From: Caldithrix sp. RBG_13_44_9
GTDB taxonomy: Bacteria; Calditrichota; Calditrichia; RBG-13-44-9
Length of the DNA: 5,071 bases
Reading direction: 5' to 3'
Assembly (NCBI GenBank): GCA_001771055.1
Contig: MESS01000074.1
Coordinates: 28,027 to 33,097 of the forward strand
Part shown: positions 1 through 4,664 of the stretch, in pieces
Layout of the letters: each line of letters starts with the position of its first letter
Position numbering within the stretch: the stretch's first letter is position 1
Position numbers and translations under genes: made by a program
The notes under the pieces: model-generated
Database searches by the model: none
What the model saw: the letters and a program-made list of their open reading frames with translations, nothing else
Told to the model about the DNA's origin: nothing

Positions 1-77
1 CAGCGGGAATAAAAGAATTAGAAAAGCGAAACAAATTTTAAAAGAAGTATTTGTTACATTTCAAAATATAAAGTTGC

Positions 78-109
78 ACTTTGCAGCAATTTGTGTTACT
101 TTGTTGCAA
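78..109 (+). promoter_or_regulatory. Candidate operator: two direct repeats upstream of the antitoxin gene
   Basis: Two 12-bp direct repeats, ACTTTGCAGCAA at 78-89 and ACTTTGTTGCAA at 98-109, share 10 of 12 bases and start exactly 20 bp apart, about two helical turns. They end 18 bp before the antitoxin start. Ribbon-helix-helix antitoxins of type II systems usually bind repeated short sites over their own promoter, so an autoregulatory operator is a natural reading. I found no convincing -35/-10 pair here; the best, TTGTGT at 91-96 with TATAGG at 116-121, is weak and has a 19-bp spacer. The rest of 1-127 is AT-rich and holds no gene I can support. Confidence 0.35.
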
Positions 110-127
110 AAAAAATATAGGTATTTT

Positions 128-346
128 ATGAGTTCAGCAATTAGAGTATCTGATTTACTGGTCAAAGAAGCAAAGTTACGGTCAAAGATTGAGAATCGTT
201 CATTGACCGGTCAGATCGAATATTGGGCAAAAATCGGGAAGATGGCCGAGGAAAATCCGGATTTATCTTACAGTCTCCTGAGAGAAATATTGATTGGGGT
301 TGAGCAGCTCGATAGCAATGAAGGCAGTGAATATCAATTTGGATAA
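128..346 (+). CDS. ParD-like type II antitoxin
   Basis: A 72-residue protein that resembles the ParD-like antitoxin family (Pfam ParD_like, recalled, not searched). The N-terminus AIRVSDLLVKEAKLRSKIENR (residues 4-24) fits a short DNA-binding beta strand followed by a helix. The stretch RSLTGQIEYWAKIGKMAEENPDLS (24-47) is the family hallmark. The acidic C-terminal tail (about 59-72) would be the toxin-wrapping part. The expected role is to neutralise the toxin encoded just downstream and to repress the operon, acting in the cytoplasm. I chose ATG at 128 because the family motif begins there and an AGG sits 6 bases upstream (119-121). The same frame stays open further upstream, with a TTG at 74, but those residues look nothing like the family. 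The gene is noticeably more AT-rich than etfBA and the ribosomal genes, consistent with acquisition by transfer. Confidence 0.8.
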   Translation: MSSAIRVSDLLVKEAKLRSKIENRSLTGQIEYWAKIGKMAEENPDLSYSLLREILIGVEQLDSNEGSEYQFG

Positions 347-355
347 CTGTTGGAA

Positions 356-640
356 ATGAAGATAATACAATCACCGCTATTCGCCAGAAAGATAAAGAAA
401 TTCCATAGGGATCAGAAGCTGAAAGTGGACGAGGCCGTCAGGAAACTCGTAAAAACGCCAGCTATTGGAGAAGAGAAGAAGGGAGATTTAAAGGGTATAT
501 TCGTCTATAAATTCAAAATAAGTACGACCCAGTATTTACTTGCTTACCGTTTGAATGAAAAAGTACTTGAGTTAATTACGATCGGTCCGCACGAAAATTA
601 CTATCGAGATTTAAAAGGATATTTGAAATCCAAATTGTAA
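356..640 (+). CDS. RelE/ParE-superfamily toxin of a type II toxin-antitoxin pair
   Basis: A basic protein of 94 residues from ATG 356, or 96 from an in-frame TTG at 350. It begins MKIIQSPLFARKIKKFHRDQK, a typical RelE/ParE start with an N-terminal strand and a lysine-rich helix. It continues with the central GDLKGIFVYKF segment, then the strand YLLAYR, and ends with GPHENYYRDLKGYLK, the C-terminal strand and helix seen in many annotated RelE/ParE family toxins. Members either cleave mRNA on the ribosome (RelE type) or poison gyrase (ParE type); the sequence alone does not say which. The gene follows the antitoxin stop by 9 bp, so translation is probably coupled. No good Shine-Dalgarno precedes ATG 356; a GGA at 341-343 would suit the TTG start slightly better. 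Length and motifs look intact, so the toxin is probably functional. No third gene of the module is visible. Confidence 0.8.
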   Translation: MKIIQSPLFARKIKKFHRDQKLKVDEAVRKLVKTPAIGEEKKGDLKGIFVYKFKISTTQYLLAYRLNEKVLELITIGPHENYYRDLKGYLKSKL

Positions 641-643
641 AAG

Positions 644-747
644 ATATTCTCGCGCAAAGGCGCTGCGATCGCTGAGGAAAAACATCTTTAGATCATTTCA
701 CCAACTGTAAAGGTTGGTGACTACTCTGCGTCTCTGCGCGAGAATAT
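644..747. repeat. 104-bp inverted-repeat element between convergent genes
   Basis: The outer arms are a perfect 13-bp inverted repeat, ATATTCTCGCGCA at 644-656 and its complement at 735-747. The match extends inward to 20 bp (644-663 against 728-747) with two mismatches, one of them a possible G-U pair in RNA. The right arm contains CTCTGCG twice (724-730 and 732-738). A separate perfect 8-bp hairpin, TCACCAAC/GTTGGTGA with a 7-base loop, lies inside at 698-705 and 713-720. The element starts 3 bp after the toxin stop and ends 6 bp from the etfA stop, filling the gap between convergent genes. It could be a dispersed MITE- or REP-like repeat, or a bidirectional transcription barrier. Neither strand has a clean T-tract right after a stem, so a standard intrinsic terminator is not evident. 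I see no clear target-site duplication. Confidence 0.7.
698..720. other. Inner hairpin of the inverted-repeat element
   Basis: TCACCAAC at 698-705 pairs perfectly with GTTGGTGA at 713-720 around the 7-base loop TGTAAAG. It is a stable stem on either strand and sits near the middle of the larger inverted repeat. It lies downstream of both the toxin gene and etfA and could pause or stop transcription, but no run of T follows immediately in either direction. Confidence 0.55.
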
Positions 748-753
748 AAAATC

Positions 754-1725
754 CTACTGGTTTTTTACCTTCTGGATCTCTTCAGTCAGTTTGGGCAGAA
801 TTTCAAATACATCTCCCACAATCCCATAATCGGCCAGCTTGAAGATCGGAGCTTCGGGATCTTTGTTGATGGCCACAATATATTTGGATGATGCCATACC
901 AGCCTGATGCTGGATGGCACCGGAAATTCCGCAGGCGATATAGAGCTTGGGAGAGACGGTTTTACCGGTCTGTCCTACCTGTTCCCCATGTTCCCGCCAT
1001 CCAGCATCTACCGCTGCCCGGGAAGCGCCGGTCGCTGCCCCCAGGGCCTTAGCCAGATTCTGGATCAGATTCCAGTTGTCCGGTCCTTGCATGCCTCGAC
1101 CGCCGCTCACAATGATCTCAGCTTCGGTAACATCCAGCTTGCCTGCTTCAGAGGCCGTAATCTGCTGTACCTGTACTTTTGGAAAGGGTACGGCTTTTTT
1201 CAGGGAAATAATTTCCGGTTGCACCGGATTCTTTACTGCCGGAAAAACATTCGGCCGCAGGGTGGCCAGCTGATATTCACCCTGCAGGGAAAGCTGGGCC
1301 TGCAGTTTTCCAGCGATGATCGGCCGGGTATATAATACTTTGCTATTCTGCATCTCAAACTTGACAATGTCCTGCGCCAGGGGAGAGTTTAAGCGGAAAG
1401 CAGTCCGCGGTAATACATCTTTTCCCATGGCTGAGGCACCCATCAGAATATGAGTAGCGGATATTTCTTGGGCAATTTCCGAAATTAAGCGGGCGTAGAC
1501 ATCCGGGCTGTGCTTTTCCAGATCCTGATGCTGCAGCAGGTAGACTTTCTGGGCGCCGTACTCTCCGGCAATTGCTGCCAGCCCGTCTAACTGCGCTCCC
1601 ATCAACAGGGCCGAAACCGTACCGCCCAGGTTACGGGACAACTGCACCGCAGCATTGGTGGCTTCCAGCGAAATTTTCTTTATTTTATTTTCTCGAATTT
1701 CATAAATCACCAGAATATTAGCCAT
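754..1725 (-). CDS. etfA: Electron transfer flavoprotein, alpha subunit
   Basis: A full-length 323-residue EtfA. With EtfB it forms the soluble heterodimer that takes electrons from flavin dehydrogenases such as acyl-CoA dehydrogenases and carries them on FAD to an acceptor. The N-terminal domain (about 3-190) is the variable half. The C-terminal half is the FAD-binding domain: SGGRG at 207-211, GASRAAVDAGW at 233-243, QVGQTGKTVSP at 249-259, CGISGAIQH at 265-273 and INKDPEAPIF at 286-295. R236, T253 and H273 line up with human ETF-alpha R249, T266 and H286, which contact the flavin, so the protein should bind FAD. The ATG start has GGAG 10 bases upstream. The gene follows etfB by 36 bp on the same strand and ends with TAG next to the inverted-repeat element. 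No ETF:quinone oxidoreductase gene is in the window, so the acceptor is unknown. Confidence 0.97.
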   Translation of the reverse strand: MANILVIYEIRENKIKKISLEATNAAVQLSRNLGGTVSALLMGAQLDGLAAIAGEYGAQKVYLLQHQDLEKHSPDVYARLISEIAQEISATHILMGASAMGKDVLPRTAFRLNSPLAQDIVKFEMQNSKVLYTRPIIAGKLQAQLSLQGEYQLATLRPNVFPAVKNPVQPEIISLKKAVPFPKVQVQQITASEAGKLDVTEAEIIVSGGRGMQGPDNWNLIQNLAKALGAATGASRAAVDAGWREHGEQVGQTGKTVSPKLYIACGISGAIQHQAGMASSKYIVAINKDPEAPIFKLADYGIVGDVFEILPKLTEEIQKVKNQ

Positions 1726-1761
1726 GGTATAAGGTCTCCATATCTTAGGTAAATAACAGTT

Positions 1762-2511
1762 TTATATGACTTTCGCTTCTTCCCGCAGCAGTTTGAATAA
1801 TTCAGGTACTGCTTCTGCACCCTTACCTACGATTCTTCCCGGCGGTTTCTGGGGAGGATAGCTCAGTTTTTCTATTGCTACCTTCTCCGGTTCCAGGGCC
1901 CCCGGAATTTCTTCAATCACAATCTTTTTAGCAGCCATGATCCCTTTCAGGGAACGGTAACGCGGTTCGTTCAGGCCTTTCTGACAGGAGATCACCGCCG
2001 GCAGCTGGAAGGTTAATTTTTCCTTTCCGCCTTCAATCTCCCGTTCTGCCACCGCCGATTTATCCTGCAGATCCAGTTTGACCACCACCGAAACACAGGG
2101 GAGTTCCAGGGCTTCCGCCACCATTTGCGGGATCTGGGCATTGTCATCATCGATGGCTTGCTTGCCGAACAGGATCAGATCAAAATTCCGGGTTTTCAGC
2201 ACCGCCGCCAAACCCCTGGCAACTACCAGCGGATCATTGATGACTTTCGGTCCGTCAATGCGGACTGCTTTATGGGCGCCCATGGCCAAGGCGGATCGGA
2301 TAGTGGCTTCGATTTCCTTGGGTCCTAAGGATATAATGGTCACTTCACCACCCTGTTTTTCGGTGAGCTGTAATCCCAGTTCGATGGCATATTCATCATA
2401 GGGACTGACGATCCATTTGATCCCTTCCTTCTGGATCTCTTTGCCATTCTCATGGATCTTGGGGCGGGTCTCGGTATCGGGCACTTCTTTGATGCATACT
2501 GCAATATTCAC
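1762..2511 (-). CDS. etfB: Electron transfer flavoprotein, beta subunit
   Basis: A full-length 249-residue EtfB, the partner that packs against EtfA and normally holds AMP. Visible landmarks are CIKEVPD at 6-12, SPYDEYAIE at 36-44, GKQAIDDDNAQ at 116-126, the family signature region around 131-176 (VAEALELP through LPAVISC), and NEPRYRSLKGIMAAKK at 181-196. The last is the recognition loop that docks on partner dehydrogenases; L188 aligns with human Leu195, the anchor residue. GKQAIDDD and the NEPRY loop resemble mitochondrial and Paracoccus-type ETF, which suggests the classical respiratory group and not a bifurcating one; this is inference. The start is GTG, supported by an ideal AGGAGG (2519-2524) 7 bases upstream. 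It is the first gene of the etfBA operon and is divergent from rplM. Confidence 0.97.
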   Translation of the reverse strand: MNIAVCIKEVPDTETRPKIHENGKEIQKEGIKWIVSPYDEYAIELGLQLTEKQGGEVTIISLGPKEIEATIRSALAMGAHKAVRIDGPKVINDPLVVARGLAAVLKTRNFDLILFGKQAIDDDNAQIPQMVAEALELPCVSVVVKLDLQDKSAVAEREIEGGKEKLTFQLPAVISCQKGLNEPRYRSLKGIMAAKKIVIEEIPGALEPEKVAIEKLSYPPQKPPGRIVGKGAEAVPELFKLLREEAKVI

Positions 2512-2518
2512 AGCTTTT

Positions 2519-2524
2519 CCTCCT
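2519..2524 (-). promoter_or_regulatory. Ribosome binding site of etfB
   Basis: On the - strand this reads AGGAGG, 7 bases before the GTG codon at 2511-2509. It fixes the GTG as the start, since no ATG lies at a suitable distance. Confidence 0.85.
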
Positions 2525-2545
2525 GACGATAAAGGTTTATACTGC

Positions 2546-2630
2546 TCAAAATGATATCATTCTCAATTTTTGAAAATAAGTATAATTATGAGCGGCTGAT
2601 TTTGCAAATCATCTTTGGAAATCATTTTGA
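2546..2630. promoter_or_regulatory. Inverted repeat and palindrome around the candidate etfB promoter
   Basis: TCAAAATGAT at 2546-2555 and its exact complement ATCATTTTGA at 2621-2630 form a 10-bp inverted repeat. The left copy overlaps a perfect 12-bp palindrome AATGATATCATT at 2550-2561. A related AAATCAT occurs at 2606-2612 and again at 2619-2625. These sites bracket the candidate etfB promoter at 2579-2608, as operators for a dimeric repressor might. The region is AT-rich, so chance matches are more likely than usual. Confidence 0.3.
2579..2608 (-). promoter_or_regulatory. Candidate promoter of etfBA
   Basis: Read on the - strand: -35 TTTGCA (2608-2603), an 18-bp spacer and -10 TATACT (2584-2579), which would give a leader of roughly 60 bases before the GTG of etfB. 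The -10 is good and the -35 is only fair. An alternative nearer the gene is TTGAGA with TATAAA (2541-2536), but its spacer of 19 is long. Confidence 0.3.
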
Positions 2631-2806
2631 ATGACATTGTTACGCCATTCTGTTGAAATATTTAGACCTCCTATTTCTCAGACATTCTGAAAAGTATTAA
2701 AAATGTTTTAAAATCAGGTTTGATATGATTTTATCTGTTTTCCTGTTATCAGTTTCCTTTTAGTTTAATTCCTGCTATATGGCTTCCCTACATTTTAAAT
2801 TTCATC

Positions 2807-2835
2807 TTGACTGGGCGACCTTAAGATTTTATATT
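2807..2835 (+). promoter_or_regulatory. Sigma70-type promoter of rplM-rpsI
   Basis: TTGACT at 2807-2812, a 17-bp spacer and TATATT at 2830-2835 match the vegetative consensus at 5 of 6 bases in each box with ideal spacing. Transcription would start near 2842, leaving a leader of about 50 bases before rplM. A possible second -10, TATAGT at 2855-2860, lacks a good -35. This fits strong constitutive expression of ribosomal proteins. The rest of 2631-2806 is AT-rich, and I see no gene or clear signal in it. Confidence 0.7.
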
Positions 2836-2878
2836 TTCAGGCTTTAAAATTAACTATAGTGTATATTGTTGTATTAGC

Positions 2879-2884
2879 AGGAGG
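2879..2884 (+). promoter_or_regulatory. Ribosome binding site of rplM
   Basis: AGGAGG, followed by T, lies 8 bases before the GTG at 2893. It supports this non-ATG start, which also places the conserved L13 N-terminus correctly. Confidence 0.85.
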
Positions 2885-2892
2885 TTAACCGC

Positions 2893-3327
2893 GTGAGAAC
2901 GGATTATTTGAAAGTCGATGAAATTGCCGGACAACAGGAATGGTTTGTGGTGGATGCCAAAGATCAGATCCTGGGCCGTCTGGCTTCCCATATTGCCAGT
3001 ATTTTAAGAGGCAAAACCAAGCCCAGCTTCGCCCCCCATTATGATGTGGGCGATTTTGTGGTGGTGATCAACGCCGAGAAAATAAAACTGAGTGGAAAAA
3101 AGGAAGAACAGAAGACTTATTTTCATCATACCGGCTATCCCGGTGGCGCCCGGTTTACATCATTCCGGGAGATGATCAAAGCTCATCCCGACCGGGTGAT
3201 CGAAGGGGCGGTGCGATTGATGCTGCCCAAAAATGCCCTGGGTCGTAAAATGATAAAGAAGTTAAAGGTCTATGCCGGTGAATCCCATCCGCATCAGGCC
3301 CAGAATCCCAAACCGCTAAAATTTTAG
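2893..3327 (+). CDS. rplM: 50S ribosomal protein L13
   Basis: A complete 144-residue L13, the usual bacterial length. It is an early-assembling large-subunit protein that binds 23S rRNA. Hallmarks are WFVVDAKDQILGRLAS at 17-32, the segment KTKPSFAPHYDVGDFVVVINAEK (41-63), GYPGG at 81-85, and the family signature region around 107-129 containing MLPKNALGRKM (110-120) and KVYAG. It ends SHPHQAQNPKPLKF, as many L13 proteins do. Translation starts at GTG with an AGGAGG 8 bases upstream. It is the first gene of an L13-S9 unit: rpsI begins 15 bp after its TAG stop. L13 autoregulates its operon in some bacteria, but the short leader here shows only a weak possible hairpin (about 2852-2870), so I cannot claim that mechanism. 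Confidence 0.98.
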   Translation: MRTDYLKVDEIAGQQEWFVVDAKDQILGRLASHIASILRGKTKPSFAPHYDVGDFVVVINAEKIKLSGKKEEQKTYFHHTGYPGGARFTSFREMIKAHPDRVIEGAVRLMLPKNALGRKMIKKLKVYAGESHPHQAQNPKPLKF

Positions 3328-3342
3328 TTAAAAGGAATAAAG

Positions 3343-3729
3343 ATGGAATTTTACGATGCAATTGGCCGTAGAAAAAATGCCACCGCCCGGATCAGATTGG
3401 TTCCGGGACAGGGCAAAGTAGCAGTAAACGGCCGGGAACTCCTGGAATATTTCAAGCGCGAAGTATTGAAGATGGTTATCGAGCAGCCGTTGATTGCCTC
3501 CGATACCCTGGGAAAATTTAATATCACTGCCAATATCAACGGCGGTGGCCTTTCCGGACAGGCGGAAGCGATGAGGCTTGGAATCGCCCGGGCGTTGCTG
3601 AAATGGAATGAGGAACTGCGGCCGGAAATGCGGGCCAACGGTTTCTTGACCCGTGATCCCCGCCGGGTGGAACGGAAAAAGTACGGTCGTCCCAAAGCCC
3701 GTAAAAGATTCCAGTTTTCGAAACGGTAA
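3343..3729 (+). CDS. rpsI: 30S ribosomal protein S9
   Basis: A complete 128-residue S9 of the small-subunit head. Landmarks are IGRRKNATARIRLVPG at 7-22, the signature starting GGGLSGQAEAMRLGIARAL (67-85), and the basic tail TRDPRRVERKKYGRPKARK (103-121) ending FQFSKR. The terminal SKR is the universally conserved extension that reaches the P-site tRNA anticodon loop, and it is intact. The ATG start has AAGGA (3332-3336) 6 bases upstream, and the gene follows rplM by 15 bp, so the two are co-transcribed. An intrinsic terminator begins 19 bp after the TAA stop, closing the unit. Confidence 0.98.
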   Translation: MEFYDAIGRRKNATARIRLVPGQGKVAVNGRELLEYFKREVLKMVIEQPLIASDTLGKFNITANINGGGLSGQAEAMRLGIARALLKWNEELRPEMRANGFLTRDPRRVERKKYGRPKARKRFQFSKR

Positions 3730-3748
3730 TCATTTTTTGAAAAACTGG

Positions 3749-3780
3749 CCCTTCCTTTTTCGTTACCGGAAGGGTTTTTT
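3749..3780 (+). terminator. Intrinsic terminator after rpsI
   Basis: CCCTTCC at 3749-3755 pairs perfectly with GGAAGGG at 3768-3774 across a 12-base loop and is followed directly by six T (3775-3780). Two further G-U pairs could extend the base of the stem. It separates rplM-rpsI from rpsB-tsf, so rpsB should have its own start or depend on readthrough. The 7-bp stem with a large loop suggests moderate, perhaps incomplete, termination. Confidence 0.8.
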
Positions 3781-3798
3781 ATACATAAAAATCACACA

Positions 3799-3861
3799 CA
3801 CCGTTGGATCTTTCAGAGGGTGTCAGTCAGTTGACTGATTTCTGAAAGCATAAAAACGGTG
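3799..3861 (+). promoter_or_regulatory. Three-tier nested hairpin in the rpsB leader
   Basis: Three perfect stems nest inside each other. CACCGTT (3799-3805) pairs with AACGGTG (3855-3861); CTTTCAGA (3810-3817) pairs with TCTGAAAG (3841-3848); TCAGTC (3823-3828) pairs with GACTGA (3833-3838) around the loop AGTT. That is 21 Watson-Crick pairs in 63 bases, with internal loops GGAT/CATAAA and GGGTG/TT, the latter allowing two G-U pairs. No T-tract follows, so it is not a terminator. It lies between the rpsI terminator and rpsB, where S2-responsive leaders are known in gammaproteobacteria, so an autoregulatory leader bound by S2 is a plausible inference. I do not recognise it as a named family. 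The promoter is uncertain; TATACA at 3780-3785 would start RNA just before this structure but lacks a good -35. Confidence 0.55.
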
Positions 3862-3866
3862 GAGGA

Positions 3867-3894
3867 TTAACCCGAAAGTTAAGGAGTTTGCCTT
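3867..3894 (+). promoter_or_regulatory. rpsB ribosome binding site within two alternative hairpins
   Basis: The Shine-Dalgarno AAGGAG (3881-3886) is 8 bases before ATG 3895. Its first bases can pair in two mutually exclusive ways: TTAAC (3867-3871) with GTTAA (3878-3882), which leaves GGAG free, or AAGG (3881-3884) with CCTT (3891-3894), which masks the site right up to the start codon. A second purine-rich GGAGG at 3861-3865 is too far from any start to act directly. Confidence 0.45.
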
Positions 3895-4638
3895 ATGATG
3901 AAAGTTGCATTGGAAGATTTGTTAAAGGCCGGCGTCCATTTTGGCCATCTTACCCGGCGCTGGGATCCCAAAATGAAACCCTATATCTTCATGGAAAGAA
4001 ATGGGATTCATATTATTGATCTTCAGAAAACCCTCAAAAATATGGAACAGGCTTATGCCGCCATTAAGGAAATTTCTGCCAACGGCGATCCCATCCTGTT
4101 CGTGGGTACCAAGAAACAGGCCAAAGATATTCTTAAAGCCGAAGCCATCCGCTGTGAGAATCCATATATCGTGGAACGCTGGCTGGGTGGAACTCTGACT
4201 AATTTTTCTACTATCAAAAAGAGCGTCCGTCATCTGGAGAATCTGGAAAAAATGGTACTGGACGGGACAGTAGAAAAATTAACTAAGAAAGAGCGCCTGC
4301 AAGTTGAACGTGAAATCAATAAGATGAAAAAAGTATTTGCCGGTATTCAGGAAATGAAAAAAATTCCCGGTGCGGTCTTCGTGGTGGACATTAAGAAAGA
4401 AGAGATAGCTATCCGCGAAGCCAGAAAACTGCGGGTGCCTATTTTTGCCATTGTCGATACCAATTGCGATCCTACCCACATTGATTTCCCCATCCCGGGG
4501 AATGACGATTCTACCAAATCGGTTACCGTCATTGCCAGGGTGATAGCCGATGCGATTCTGGAAGGAAAGGAAGCGATTCACGCCAAGGTACTGGAAGCGG
4601 AAGAATTGCCGGTGAAAAAAGAAGAAGTGAAAAATTAG
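3895..4638 (+). CDS. rpsB: 30S ribosomal protein S2
   Basis: A complete 247-residue S2, which binds the small subunit late and is needed for S1 to associate. Landmarks are LEDLLKAGVHFGHLTRRWDP at 6-25, NGIHIIDLQKTL at 36-47, ILFVGTKKQA at 67-76, ERWLGGTLTNF at 94-104, a charged helical arm at about 105-155 that forms the protruding coiled coil, PGAVFVVD at 158-165, the second signature around VPIFAIVDTNCDP (181-193), and IPGNDD at 200-205. The lysine- and glutamate-rich C-terminal tail is typical. Two adjacent ATGs open the frame (3895 and 3898). I chose the first because AAGGAG is 8 bases away, against 11 for the second. It is followed by tsf after 26 bp, the common rpsB-tsf pairing, and preceded by a structured leader. 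Confidence 0.98.
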   Translation: MMKVALEDLLKAGVHFGHLTRRWDPKMKPYIFMERNGIHIIDLQKTLKNMEQAYAAIKEISANGDPILFVGTKKQAKDILKAEAIRCENPYIVERWLGGTLTNFSTIKKSVRHLENLEKMVLDGTVEKLTKKERLQVEREINKMKKVFAGIQEMKKIPGAVFVVDIKKEEIAIREARKLRVPIFAIVDTNCDPTHIDFPIPGNDDSTKSVTVIARVIADAILEGKEAIHAKVLEAEELPVKKEEVKN

Positions 4639-4664
4639 AAATTGCCAAGTAAAGGAACAGACTA

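Noticed and set aside
3..41. A 12-codon frame ending in TAA at 39-41 (AGIKELEKRNKF) that could be the tail of an upstream gene.
   Set aside because: Too short to identify or to distinguish from chance; it would need the sequence to the left of the window.
1..127. A frame open from base 2 straight into the antitoxin gene, suggesting a longer protein or a TTG start at 74.
   Set aside because: The upstream residues have no resemblance to the ParD-like family, the DNA is AT-rich, and ATG 128 with an AGG 6 bases upstream begins exactly at the family motif.
665..672. GCGATCGC, the HIP1 palindrome abundant in cyanobacteria.
   Set aside because: Only this one copy was noticed, inside the inverted-repeat element; gene order and signals give no other reason to suggest a cyanobacterium.
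644..747. The inverted-repeat element as a standard bidirectional intrinsic terminator.
   Set aside because: No T-tract directly follows the stems in either orientation, and the outer arms are 70-90 bases apart; kept as a repeat with uncertain function.
907..1335. A 142-codon + strand reading frame inside etfA.
   Set aside because: It is antisense to a well-conserved gene, low-complexity in composition and has no recognisable domain; it is a shadow of the etfA codon pattern. The same applies to the long frames opposite etfB, rpsI and rpsB.
2512..2892. A hidden small gene or RNA in the long divergent gap.
   Set aside because: No start with a ribosome binding site and convincing peptide on either strand, and no tRNA-like or strongly folded RNA; only promoter-like signals stand out.
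3831..3836. TTGACT as a -35 box for rpsB.
   Set aside because: No -10 box lies at 16-18 bp; the bases are fully explained as part of the nested leader hairpin.
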